Positions 1 through 8,017 of a DNA stretch of 49,001 nt are shown one piece after another. The notes beneath the pieces were generated by a model that was not told the DNA's origin, ran no database searches, and saw nothing but the letters and a program-made list of their open reading frames with translations. The DNA is from CAZFQG01 sp964520785. Its GTDB lineage: Bacteria; Planctomycetota; Planctomycetia; Pirellulales; Thermoguttaceae. Position numbers and translations under genes: made by a program. Every line of letters begins with the position of its first letter. Within the stretch, counting starts at the first letter, position 1. Location of the stretch: positions 1-49,001 of the forward strand of contig CAZFQG010000017.1 of the NCBI GenBank assembly GCA_964520785.1. The letters run 5' to 3'.

Positions 1-2
1 CG

Positions 3-578
3 CCAACCCAACTGCACGGGTATTTCGTGGGACGCATCGCGGACCATGTCGCAAAGAAGGGACGGACGCTGGTGGGCTGGGACGAAATCCTCGAAAGCGG
101 CGCCAAGGAGGGGGCGATCGGGATGTACTGGCGGAGCGGTACGTCGGACCAAATCGTGGAAAACGCGGCACGCCTGGGGCAGAGGCTCGTGATGACGCCG
201 ACGGCCCACTGTTATTTCGACTATCCCCAATCGGCCGACTTCGAGAACGAACCGATCCGCTTCGGCAACTCGGTGATCGACACTCGGCTTACGTATGCCC
301 TGGAACCGATCCCGGAGTATCTCGAACCGGAAAACCATCACATTGTCTTGGGTGCCCAGGCGAACCTGTGGGGAGAGCGGATCCGAACTTTCCCACATGC
401 CCTCTACATGACCTGGCCGCGCGGGTGCGCGCTGGCGGAGGTGGCCTGGTCCCCCGCGCAGGCAAAAGACTACGCGGACTTCTACCGCCGGTTGACCAAG
501 ACGCATTTGAAACGGCTGGAAGCTATGGGAGTACGGTATCGCGAGCCTCGCGCGGCGGATCGGCCCGACTCCGAGTGA
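3..578 (+). CDS. Beta-N-acetylhexosaminidase (GH20), C-terminal part, 5' truncated by window edge
   Basis: The frame is open to the left edge of the window, so this is the last ~190 residues of a longer protein; the GTG at 27 is internal. Visible GH20 landmarks are GWDEIL, the YFDYPQ segment, the LGAQANLWGE motif and the YMTWPRGCALAEVAWS-like C-terminal barrel strand. Family members remove terminal N-acetylhexosamine from glycans by substrate-assisted catalysis. The catalytic Asp-Glu pair lies upstream of the window and cannot be checked. The gene ends in TGA and converges on the CobA-HemD gene about 100 bp away, with no clear hairpin between them. It is probably exported, but the signal peptide is not in view. 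Confidence 0.93.
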   Translation, partial: PTQLHGYFVGRIADHVAKKGRTLVGWDEILESGAKEGAIGMYWRSGTSDQIVENAARLGQRLVMTPTAHCYFDYPQSADFENEPIRFGNSVIDTRLTYALEPIPEYLEPENHHIVLGAQANLWGERIRTFPHALYMTWPRGCALAEVAWSPAQAKDYADFYRRLTKTHLKRLEAMGVRYREPRAADRPDSE

Positions 579-681
579 GAACGAGTCCCGACCGGTCGGC
601 GGCACCTTGTGGGGCGAGAAGTCGCGAGAGATTGATTTACGGCGAAAGGCCGATGGGCCGACAACGTCCACGAGTGGGAGC

Positions 682-2100
682 TTACGCCGACGCGGGCACG
701 GCGGAGTCGAGCAGGGGGCCGGGCAGGAGGATTTCGGCGTCGACTCCCACTTCGGCGAGGGCGCCGTACGTTTCCGCTCCGAGGCACCACGCCGGTTTGT
801 CGAACGCGGCATCTCCATAGGCGGCCGCATACGCGCGGACGCCGGCGGGACTGACGAAGTAGATCGCGTCGTGGTCCGGCAGGGGCCTTCCCAGGTGGCG
901 GTTCGGAACGACCTGGTTGAGCGTCAGATGCGCGACGTTCGCGCCGTGCAGTTCGAGCGATTCGCGGATCCGCCGGCATGGGTGGGTCCCCTCGATGATT
1001 CCGACGGATTTTCCGGCAAACCGGGTTTGCCAATCGGACGATTCCCCCGGAAGGGATTGTCCGACGACCCCGTCCGCTTTCAGCCCGTGTTCCCCGAGGC
1101 GGTCCGCCGTGGCGCGCCCGACGGCACCGATGTGAATTCCGGCCAGCGCCCGGGCATCTTGCCCCTGCCGCCGGAGTTCCTCGAAGAAGGCAGCCACCCC
1201 CAGTTTGTCGGCGAAAAGGAGCCCTTCGAACCGGGAAGCGAGCCCGGCGGAACACAGCCTGGCGAAAAGGCGCCGCATTGGACGATCCGGCGCCACTTCG
1301 AGGGCCGGCCAGTGAAGCAGGTTTCCCAGGTCACGGAAATTCGTCGGGTCGAGCCCCGTGAACAGCACGGTGGACCGGCCTTGGCAGGCGCGGACCGCGG
1401 TCGCCGCGTCACCCACGATCACGCACGCCGGCGATGCGACCCGCGCCTCTCGCGCGGTCCGGGCCAAATCCGACAGGGGAGCGCGAACGCGCCGCTCCCA
1501 GGCGCAGGCCCCTCGCTCGACAACGGCGGCCGGGGTGTCCGCTTCCCAACCCTCGGCCAAAAGGGAATCGACGATCCGTTCCAAAGCGCCGATTGCCATC
1601 AAAACGACTAGCGAATCGGCCTTGGGCAGGCGGTCGAAGATCGGGCCCCCCTCGAGTCTGGCGGTCGCCACCGCGAAGCTCCGCCCCTGGCGGCGTCGGG
1701 TCAAGGGGAACCCGGCGGCCGTCAAAACCGCCGTGAAGCTACTCGGCCCGGGGACGGCTTCCCATGGAATCTCGCAACCGGACAAGTAATCGGTCTCTTC
1801 CTCGGCCTGGGCGAAGACGAACGGGTCTCCCCCTTTGAGTCGCACGACCGTCTTCCCTTGCCGCGCCTCCGACGCGAGCCAGTCGTTGATCTTCTCCTGC
1901 GGCCATGGAGGCTGTTTTTCAAACAGCCATTCCACGTGCTTGTCGTCGGTCGGGATGTTCAATTCCGCCAGGTAGTTCCGCGGCAGAAGCCGGTCGACCA
2001 GAATCGCGTCGGCCGAGCCGAGAACGCGGCGGCCTCGAACCGAGAGCAGATCCGGGGCACCGGGCCCCGCTCCGATCAGATACACTTTGCCGCGGGTCAT
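682..2100 (-). CDS. cobA-hemD: Uroporphyrinogen-III C-methyltransferase / uroporphyrinogen-III synthase fusion (CobA-HemD)
   Basis: This is a 472-residue two-domain fusion. Residues ~3-240 are SUMT (CobA), with the GAGPGAPDLL SAM loop near residues 10-20, the VVRLKGGDPFVF motif near 85-96 and the VPGPSS segment near 135. Residues ~245-472 are a HemD-type uroporphyrinogen-III synthase. Together they close hydroxymethylbilane to uroporphyrinogen III and methylate it to precorrin-2, the entry to siroheme. The ATG overlaps the stop of the upstream siroheme-synthase gene as ATGA, which implies translational coupling. It is third in an operon whose first gene is a siroheme-dependent reductase, so its main job here is probably to supply siroheme. 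Stop codon TAA. Confidence 0.93.
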   Translation of the reverse strand: MTRGKVYLIGAGPGAPDLLSVRGRRVLGSADAILVDRLLPRNYLAELNIPTDDKHVEWLFEKQPPWPQEKINDWLASEARQGKTVVRLKGGDPFVFAQAEEETDYLSGCEIPWEAVPGPSSFTAVLTAAGFPLTRRRQGRSFAVATARLEGGPIFDRLPKADSLVVLMAIGALERIVDSLLAEGWEADTPAAVVERGACAWERRVRAPLSDLARTAREARVASPACVIVGDAATAVRACQGRSTVLFTGLDPTNFRDLGNLLHWPALEVAPDRPMRRLFARLCSAGLASRFEGLLFADKLGVAAFFEELRRQGQDARALAGIHIGAVGRATADRLGEHGLKADGVVGQSLPGESSDWQTRFAGKSVGIIEGTHPCRRIRESLELHGANVAHLTLNQVVPNRHLGRPLPDHDAIYFVSPAGVRAYAAAYGDAAFDKPAWCLGAETYGALAEVGVDAEILLPGPLLDSAVPASA

Positions 2101-2699
2101 GAGTTCGAACCATTCTTGCGGGAGCTGTTGAAGACGCCGGACCCCTTGCCGGCATTATCCGCCTCAATTTGGTCGTACCTGGGCCACCGCCCGGGGCGGT
2201 GGAGAAGCTTGCCGATCAGGTCGCGGATGCGCTTCGCGCGGCGGCAGTCCAAGCCGTCGGTATGTACCGCCACGTTTACGGAATCGCCGTTGACGACGGC
2301 CGGAAAGATCGCGGTCGACCGTTCCGCGGAGGAAGCGACGCAGCAGAGAATTCCGCGTGCCGCCGCTTCGCGGCCGATCGTTCCGTTCAGGCTTGCGTCC
2401 GGCGTCGCCGCGACCACGAGAAACCTTCCGTCCAAATCAGCCTCGCGGTAACACCGTTCCTCCCAGCGGATGCGTTTCGCCGCGGCCCACTCGCGAACAC
2501 TCGCCGACGCCTCGGGCGAAACGGCGGTCACTTCCGCCTCGGCATCGATCAACTTCGCGATCTTCCGCGAACCGATGCTGCCGGCGCCGACCACCAGGCA
2601 CCGTCTTCCTTTCATGTCGATTCCCAACGAAAAGAAGCGATTGGGGAGTGAATCGGGCAAAGGAAGGGATCGCTCCGTCTCGGGCCCGGCGGTAGTCAT
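2097..2699 (-). CDS. Precorrin-2 dehydrogenase / sirohydrochlorin ferrochelatase (siroheme synthase N-terminal domain)
   Basis: A ~200-residue protein of the CysG-N/Met8p type. It has the Rossmann motif RRCLVVGAGSIGSRK, the RFLVVAATPDASLNGTI segment, and the C-terminal region that forms the shared dehydrogenase/chelatase site. It oxidises precorrin-2 with NAD+ and inserts iron to give siroheme. The start was set at the ATG overlapping the reductase stop as ATGA (2696-2699); an upstream in-frame start at 2735 would lie inside the reductase gene. The gene also overlaps CobA-HemD downstream by ATGA, so all three genes are coupled. Residues 1-25 are Pro/Ser-rich and not part of the domain; ATG at the MKGRRCL position is an alternative start. 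Confidence 0.9.
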   Translation of the reverse strand: MTTAGPETERSLPLPDSLPNRFFSLGIDMKGRRCLVVGAGSIGSRKIAKLIDAEAEVTAVSPEASASVREWAAAKRIRWEERCYREADLDGRFLVVAATPDASLNGTIGREAAARGILCCVASSAERSTAIFPAVVNGDSVNVAVHTDGLDCRRAKRIRDLIGKLLHRPGRWPRYDQIEADNAGKGSGVFNSSRKNGSNS

Positions 2700-4183
2700 G
2701 GCCGTTGGTGCTCTTCGTGTTCCTCTTGGATGCAATCCCCCTCGCCGCGTTTGCGGCCGGACACGCCGTGACGCTCCTCGAGCGCCTTCGCCAGCGACTC
2801 GTGCTCCTCGGAAAGGAACCGGCCGAAATCGAGCGTTTCATCACGCTCCCGCTCACGAGTGTATTCGTCGACAATCAAACCGACCGCCCCGACGACTTCC
2901 TCGGCCGGAACGAACCCGCAGAGTTCCCGGGCCAGTTCCGGACCCCGGCCGCGCGCGCCTCCGGCCAGGATTTTGAACCCCTCCACGGGGCGACCGTGCA
3001 TCCGGTGGACGCGGCCGACGAGTCCGATGGGCGTCACGGCCGCCTCGGAACAGTTGTTCGGGCATCCGCACACGGCAACCGCACTGTCTGTGGGGAGCTT
3101 CACCCTCCGGCCAATTCGCACGGCCGCGCCGCGGGAGTCGACGATTCCCTTGGTACACCAGGTGGAACCGGGACAGGCCAAGACCGGAGCGGAAGCCGAA
3201 AACGCTTCCAGGTCGGGGTGGAGGGCGACCGGGCGTCTGCCGTACAGGAGCAGATCGTGGTCCAGCCCGATCCGCAGTATCGCGCCCGATGCCGTCGCCG
3301 CGGAACTCAGTCTCATCGCCGCCTCCGGGGTGATATCGCCCAAAGGAAGGTACAGCCGGGCCTGCAAAGGCGCATCCTCGGTGACGCGGACGATGCCGGG
3401 GCCGTCGTCGTCGGAATTCCGCAGCTCCTCTTGAAAAAGCGCATCCGCTCGCGACCGGAATACTTCGTCCCCCAGACGCTCGCGCACGTGCCGCAGCCGG
3501 GCCCGGTGACGCCGCGTCCGGTCCCCTTCGGCGTGAAACAGCCGCAGCAAAGCGACGGCCAACGGCAAGACACCGGCCGCCGAAAGGGCTTCGTACAGGA
3601 CAATGCCGGTTCCCGGTTTCGCCCCGAGAGAACCGGCCACGACAGCTTTGAATGTCCCGTCATGGTTCGCGACCAGGCCCAGATCGTTAATCCACGGCCG
3701 AGTGCAGGATTCGAAGCACCCGCAGATGGCGATCTTGAACTTCCTGGGTAAATCGGTGATCCAATCGAGCGACTGGACCTTCGCCTGAATCGCTCCGGCC
3801 AGCGCCGAAACATCCCAAGTTCCAAGGGCAAAGCCGTTTCCGGGGCAACAGGTGATGTTCCGGGCCGTGTCTCCGCAAGCACCGCCGCCGGAGAGCCCCA
3901 GATCCGACACGCCCCGTTGAAGGGCCGGGATGTCCTCGGGCCTAACACCGTGTAGTTCGATGTCTTGCCGGGTGGTCAGGTGCAGCGGATAGCCAGACGC
4001 GTACTCCTCGGCGAGCGCGGCCAGACCCTCCCATTGCTGACTACTAATGCACCCCCCCGGCACGCGAACCCGCTGGAAAAACAGCCCCTGCGGCCGCTGG
4101 CCATAGACTCCAAGCAGCCGCGACTGACGCCCGTCGGCTGGCATCTGCTTGCAGGGGAACGGCACATGATCGGCGAATGCCAC
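2696..4183 (-). CDS. Siroheme- and 4Fe-4S-dependent nitrite/sulfite reductase (hemoprotein)
   Basis: This 495-residue assimilatory nitrite/sulfite reductase reduces sulfite to sulfide or nitrite to ammonia with six electrons. It has the two-fold NIR_SIR ferredoxin-like and core domains. The cluster and siroheme cysteines are visible as CPGSTWC (C-x5-C, about residues 338-344) and CGCPNNC (C-x3-C, about 371-377). An earlier repeat of the core (CCPGNGFA, then ICGCFESC) lies near residues 110-160. The start is GTG, chosen because GAGGAAGGA lies 8 nt upstream. Siroheme-making genes follow at once, which fits the cofactor need. Sequence alone does not decide sulfite versus nitrite. No PAPS reductase or nitrate reductase is in view to help. 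Confidence 0.9.
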   Translation of the reverse strand: MAFADHVPFPCKQMPADGRQSRLLGVYGQRPQGLFFQRVRVPGGCISSQQWEGLAALAEEYASGYPLHLTTRQDIELHGVRPEDIPALQRGVSDLGLSGGGACGDTARNITCCPGNGFALGTWDVSALAGAIQAKVQSLDWITDLPRKFKIAICGCFESCTRPWINDLGLVANHDGTFKAVVAGSLGAKPGTGIVLYEALSAAGVLPLAVALLRLFHAEGDRTRRHRARLRHVRERLGDEVFRSRADALFQEELRNSDDDGPGIVRVTEDAPLQARLYLPLGDITPEAAMRLSSAATASGAILRIGLDHDLLLYGRRPVALHPDLEAFSASAPVLACPGSTWCTKGIVDSRGAAVRIGRRVKLPTDSAVAVCGCPNNCSEAAVTPIGLVGRVHRMHGRPVEGFKILAGGARGRGPELARELCGFVPAEEVVGAVGLIVDEYTRERERDETLDFGRFLSEEHESLAKALEERHGVSGRKRGEGDCIQEEHEEHQRP

Positions 4184-4360
4184 GAAACGAATCCTTCCTC
4201 TTCTGGGTTATCCGAGATTTACTGTCATCCGTAACTTTGTGTGTCCGTAACAGCCTTGCCGGCGGTTATTACCCCCCAAAGCAGGTATGCACTCCGTTCT
4301 ATAGGGGGTCGCAAATTGCACCCTGACAATTACAGTGTTGACAGTTCATAACTATGTTGA
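4184..4360 (-). other. Long leader of the reductase operon
   Basis: About 175 nt lie between the predicted transcription start and the GTG. It holds two TGTCA direct repeats (in AACTGTCAACACTG and AATTGTCAGGG) near 4323-4345 and a purine-rich ribosome site next to the start. No known riboswitch class was recognised. The length leaves room for an attenuator or operator responding to sulfur or nitrogen, but this is inference. Confidence 0.35.
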
Positions 4361-4367
4361 TAGAAAT

Positions 4368-4396
4368 AGTATAGTATTATTCCCTCGGCGAGTCAA
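4368..4396 (-). promoter_or_regulatory. Sigma70-type promoter of the siroheme/reductase operon
   Basis: On the minus strand, TTGACT (4391-4396) and TATACT (4368-4373) are separated by exactly 17 bp. They sit ~180 nt upstream of the reductase start and just past a hairpin that would end transcription from the preceding gene. The surroundings are AT-rich compared with the rest of the window. Transcription would start near 4361. Confidence 0.6.
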
Positions 4397-4415
4397 GACC
4401 AAGGTCCAATTTTTA

Positions 4416-4454
4416 AGGCGCCGGGCACTTCCTGTTCGGAAACGCCCGGCGCCT
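4416..4454. terminator. Strong hairpin, probable terminator of the PEP-CTERM gene
   Basis: An 11-bp perfect inverted repeat AGGCGCCGGGC / GCCCGGCGCCT surrounds a 17-nt loop. On the minus strand it is followed by TTAAAAATT, so the T-tract is weak. It lies ~115 bp downstream of the PEP-CTERM stop and ~20 bp upstream of the operon promoter, a sensible insulating position. Confidence 0.6.
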
Positions 4455-4567
4455 AAAATCGAGGTAACACAAACCGTAAGGGAGACCCATCTCGGATCGC
4501 ACCGGTAAAAGACGGGCGGTCCGAAATCCAGCGGTGAGACTTGCTGGAGGGTTTTGCGTGTCTTGGA

Positions 4568-5305
4568 TTAAACGGCGTCTTTTCGGCTCTTTCGGCGGAA
4601 GAAGAGCCCGCCAAGCCCGGTTGCGGCCAGGAGCACGAATCCGGCCGGCTCGGGAACGCAGATTGTATCAATTACTAATTCGGAAATATTGGTCGATTCA
4701 GGAAATCGGTACGTCACGAACTCCTCCGGCGGGTTGAACGGAATCTCTATTTGGGCCGTGTAGGTGTACCATCCGGTGTTGCCGTGTTTGATTGGCCCTT
4801 TCGGGTAGGAGACGCTCCCCGGGGGGTCACTGGTCGGCGAGTCGGGAAACGCGCCCTTGTCGGACGTGATCTAAAGGAATATCACTTTGCGTTCCCGCGG
4901 AGTCGGATCGTTCGGCACATAGATTTGGAGAAACCCGCCGTCCTCGTCAATGTGCCACGTGTTGATGACCGTCTCGCCGTCCGGGCCGATGACCGGATCG
5001 GGATAGCTCGCGCCACCCAATTCAACGAAGGGTTCGCCGAACGGATTGTGAGCTTCCACCGGGAAATGTGGGTGTTCGTCGAATTCCCAACGCTGGTAAG
5101 TCGCCACCCCGCCGGACCATTGAGGATCGGTCGGGTCTTCGAGCCACGGCGGATCCCAGATATCTTCGGCAAGGGCCACATTGGGGACTGCCACGACGAA
5201 AAGGCCAAGAATGAACGCGAACACCAGCGCTGCCGGAATCGCATTCATCCAGCACCCTCGGTCGATGGAACGGAGAGGAACTCGAAAGACGGATTGGGCC
5301 AACAT
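4568..5305 (-). pseudogene. PEP-CTERM secreted protein interrupted by an in-frame TAG (4871-4873)
   Basis: The ATG at 5305 has AGGAG 7 nt upstream. Translation gives a signal peptide (hydrophobic stretch AALVFAFILGLFVVAV, cleavage after NVALA), then a Trp/Pro-rich domain beginning EDIWDPPW, and reaches TAG after RKVIFL. The same frame continues without another stop for ~100 codons (from ITSDKGAF through LVIDTICVPEPAG), and ends in a classic PEP-CTERM: VPEPAG, a hydrophobic helix, then FFRRKSRK and TAA. Without the TAG it is a complete ~245-residue protein of a family known to me from Planctomycetes. From memory of that family a Gln would fit the TAG position (CAG to TAG). It could be a nonsense mutation, a read error or a suppressed amber. 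Confidence 0.85.
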
Positions 5306-5386
5306 GATGGGACTCCTTTGCAGAGGACAAAAACAAGAAACGGAAAACAGACATCAACTTGATTCTAGTCAAAGAACAGGGGAAGA

Positions 5387-5407
5387 GAATCGGGAAATAC
5401 CCTACCC
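5387..5407 (-). promoter_or_regulatory. Conserved upstream motif, copy 1 (CGGGAAATACCCTACCC on the plus strand)
   Basis: It lies 82 bp upstream of the PEP-CTERM start. A near-identical block lies 98 bp upstream of the DUF1559 pseudogene at 12.5 kb, in the same orientation relative to its gene. On the coding strand it reads GGGTAGGGTATTTCCCG then ATTC. It may be a promoter or operator shared by surface-protein genes. Confidence 0.4.
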
Positions 5408-5545
5408 TGAATTGGGGGTGCCGGGCCGGCCGCCGCAAAACGGCGGTGGGCGGAGATTTTCATTTCCTTTTTCGCTTCCGATTCCGTAAGATGAAAGAAA
5501 TAGCAGCAGCCGGCCGTGCCGGCACGTGAGCGGTTCCTAATCACG

Positions 5546-7261
5546 ATGGCAAGACCTGCCGATTCTCAAGCCGATCTTCCCATGGCAACGGCCCGGGCGG
5601 GATCGATCCGGATTGCCTCCGCGTCCCTTCCTCGCGCCGTCCTCGAGGCGGTACCGACACCGATCATCGTGATCGACTTGGAATGGCGAGTCGTCTTCGC
5701 GAACCGCGCTGCGCGCCGCTTGAGCGGGGTCGATCCGGATACCCGATCCATCCGCTGTTTCGAACTTGCCCACCACTCCGCGAAGCCGTGCGATCGATGC
5801 CGGGATGCGTGCCCCCTTCGGGATGTGATCGCGACGAAGGAACCGGTAATCGTTACCCACACGCATCACGACGCGGAAGGGCGCGAGATCTACGTCGCGA
5901 TCACCGCGGCCCCCCTCTTCGATGACCAGGGAGAGGTCGTCGGTGTCGTCGAGTCGTGGCGGGATATCAGCGAGCGCAAGACGATCCGCCAGCTTCTGGA
6001 GATCGCCAACCGGCACATGGATTTACGCGGGCTTCTGGAGGATGCCGTCTCGACCCTCCACGTGCTCACCGGCTGCCCGGCCGCCGCCATGGCCGTATTG
6101 GACGAGGAAGGAGCCGTCCTCCGCGGTGCTGAGTTGGGTTTCGACGAACCGGTGGGCGAATTCCGCGGCGACCATGCGGAAAGACTCGTCTGGGCGGAGT
6201 TCTTCGCGCATGAATCCGCACCCAACTCCGCGTTCTGCGAACGGACCGAGGGGGGCGGGATCCTCGTTACGTCGCTGGAGAAATGCCTCGATTCGCTTCC
6301 ATGCCGAACGCGGCGGTTTCTGTGCGCCTTGAGCCGGTCGCGTTTCGGCTCGCTGGCGTTGATTCCCATTCGAAACGCCGGTCGCACGGTGGCGTTCATT
6401 CAACTGGCCGACCCGGGCGAACATGCGATCTCCAGGGCAACGGTGGAACTGACCGAGCGCGTGGCGATGCATCTGGGCGCCGCGGTCTTGAGAATCCGGG
6501 CCGAGGAATCGCTCCGCGAGACGCTCGGCTCTCTGGAGGTCCTCGTCCGCGAGCGGACCGCCGAACTGGCAGCGATGAACGATGCACTGCGAAGTGAAAT
6601 TGCCGAGAGAAACAAACTCGAGAAGGAAATCCTCGAAATCTCCGCCGCCGAACAACAGCGGATCGGACGGGAACTCCACGACGGCTTGGGGCAGGAACTG
6701 ACCGGCCTGAATTGCCTGGCCGGCGCACTGTCGAGGCGGCTGGAAACGCGGGGGCTCCCCGAGGCGCGGGTCGCCGCCGGCCTTGCGCGAGGATTCCCCC
6801 ATTTGCTGGCCCAAGTGGACCGAATCGTCCGCGGATTGATGCCCCTGGAAATCGGCGCCGAAGACCTGGGGCACGCCATCGAGATTCTTCTGGACAAGGT
6901 GGAGAAGGCCAGCGGCGTCTTCTGCGCGTGTTCCATCCCCTCCCCCTTGGAGGCCGTTTCGGCCGATTGTGCCGTCCAAATCTACCGGATCGTCCAGGAG
7001 GCCGTCAACAACGCGCTCAAACACGCCAAAGGGCGAGAAATCCGCGTTTCCTTGATCCGTGAAGAAGGACGGACCGTTTTGCGCGTCCGGGATGACGGCC
7101 GGGGGATGCCCGATGGCGAGGAGCAGACGGAGGGGTTCGGACTGAGGATCATGGCCTATAGGGCCCGCGCGGTCGGGGGCCGGTTGCACATCGACCGGGA
7201 ACTCGGCGGGGGTACGGTCGTGACGTGCATATTTCCGGGAGAGCCTTCCAATGAACGCTGA
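5546..7261 (+). CDS. PAS-GAF sensor histidine kinase (NarX/DegS-type HisKA_3)
   Basis: About 571 residues, with no transmembrane segment, so probably cytoplasmic. An N-terminal PAS domain (PTPIIVIDLEWRVVFANRAA) contains a Cys cluster CDRCRDAC (C-x2-C-x3-C) of a kind common in this PAS subfamily. It is followed by a GAF-like domain, a coiled coil (RERTAELAAMNDALRSEI) and a HisKA_3 dimerisation domain. The phospho-accepting His is in RIGRELHDGLGQELTG (about residue 378), then comes an HATPase with VQEAVNNALKHA and RDDGRGMP. The start is uncertain: ATG at 5546 is used, GTG at 5516 is possible, and neither has a strong ribosome site. The stop overlaps the start of the cognate regulator, so the pair is co-expressed. 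The signal is unknown; the polyferredoxin gene downstream makes a redox cue plausible. Confidence 0.9.
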   Translation: MARPADSQADLPMATARAGSIRIASASLPRAVLEAVPTPIIVIDLEWRVVFANRAARRLSGVDPDTRSIRCFELAHHSAKPCDRCRDACPLRDVIATKEPVIVTHTHHDAEGREIYVAITAAPLFDDQGEVVGVVESWRDISERKTIRQLLEIANRHMDLRGLLEDAVSTLHVLTGCPAAAMAVLDEEGAVLRGAELGFDEPVGEFRGDHAERLVWAEFFAHESAPNSAFCERTEGGGILVTSLEKCLDSLPCRTRRFLCALSRSRFGSLALIPIRNAGRTVAFIQLADPGEHAISRATVELTERVAMHLGAAVLRIRAEESLRETLGSLEVLVRERTAELAAMNDALRSEIAERNKLEKEILEISAAEQQRIGRELHDGLGQELTGLNCLAGALSRRLETRGLPEARVAAGLARGFPHLLAQVDRIVRGLMPLEIGAEDLGHAIEILLDKVEKASGVFCACSIPSPLEAVSADCAVQIYRIVQEAVNNALKHAKGREIRVSLIREEGRTVLRVRDDGRGMPDGEEQTEGFGLRIMAYRARAVGGRLHIDRELGGGTVVTCIFPGEPSNER

Positions 7262-7928
7262 TTTTTCCGCCGGCCCCCCTCCCGGCAGGCACGGAATCCT
7301 CATCGTCGACGATCATCCGATCGTGCGGGAGGGTTTACGGGAACTGATCGAAAACGAGCCGGATTTCGAAATCGTCGGCGAGGCCGCCTGCGTCGACGAC
7401 GCGGTCCGCGCGCTCGCAAGCACCCGTCCCGAAGTCGTCATCGTCGATCTCTCCTTGAAGAATAGTCATGGGGTCGACTTGATCGAGACGATCCAGTCGC
7501 GGGGAGGGGACGTGAAGACGCTCGTGTTCTCGATGCACGATGAGTTGCTGTTCGCCGAACGGACCCTCCGCGCCGGCGCCTCCGGCTACGTGAGCAAGCT
7601 GGAATCGGCCGACAAGGTCATTGACGCACTCCGCCATATTCTGCGCGGAGAACGTTATCTCAGCGCGCGAGTCGCCGCCTATCTTGCGACTCGCAACACG
7701 CCCGCGCGCGATTCCACCGCGGATCCGGTCGACCGGCTCTCGAACCGGGAGCTGCTCGTGTTCCAGATGCTCGGGCAAGGACTCGCGACGAAGCAGATCG
7801 CCGCGCGGCTCTCGTTGAGCCGGAAGACGGTCGACACCTACCGCGAGAATATCAAATTGAAACTGAACCTCCGCGACGGGAGCGAACTGGTCCGCCACGC
7901 GACGCGCTGGGTGCTGGAAAACGGGTAG
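7251..7928 (+). CDS. NarL/FixJ family response regulator
   Basis: 225 residues. The receiver domain has the acidic pair in ILIVDDHPIVREGL, phospho-acceptor Asp66 in VVIVDLSLK and the conserved Lys in GYVSKLESADK. A LuxR-type helix-turn-helix follows at the C-terminus (LSNRELLVFQMLGQGLATKQ, then IAARLSLSRKTVDTYR). The ATG lies 11 nt inside the kinase gene, a strong sign of coupling. It is the likely output of the preceding kinase. The nearest candidate target is the polyferredoxin gene that starts 90 bp downstream. Confidence 0.93.
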   Translation: MNADFSAGPPPGRHGILIVDDHPIVREGLRELIENEPDFEIVGEAACVDDAVRALASTRPEVVIVDLSLKNSHGVDLIETIQSRGGDVKTLVFSMHDELLFAERTLRAGASGYVSKLESADKVIDALRHILRGERYLSARVAAYLATRNTPARDSTADPVDRLSNRELLVFQMLGQGLATKQIAARLSLSRKTVDTYRENIKLKLNLRDGSELVRHATRWVLENG

Positions 7929-8017
7929 AGTCATGCAGCTATCCGTGTTACCGCCAGGAAATGCCGCGTCCGTTATCGGACCAGCGGTCCAAAGCAGGAA
8001 CAGCCGTAGAGAGCCAC

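Noticed and set aside
607..1611. Plus-strand open frame of 334 codons
   Set aside because: It is antisense to the clearly assigned CobA-HemD gene.
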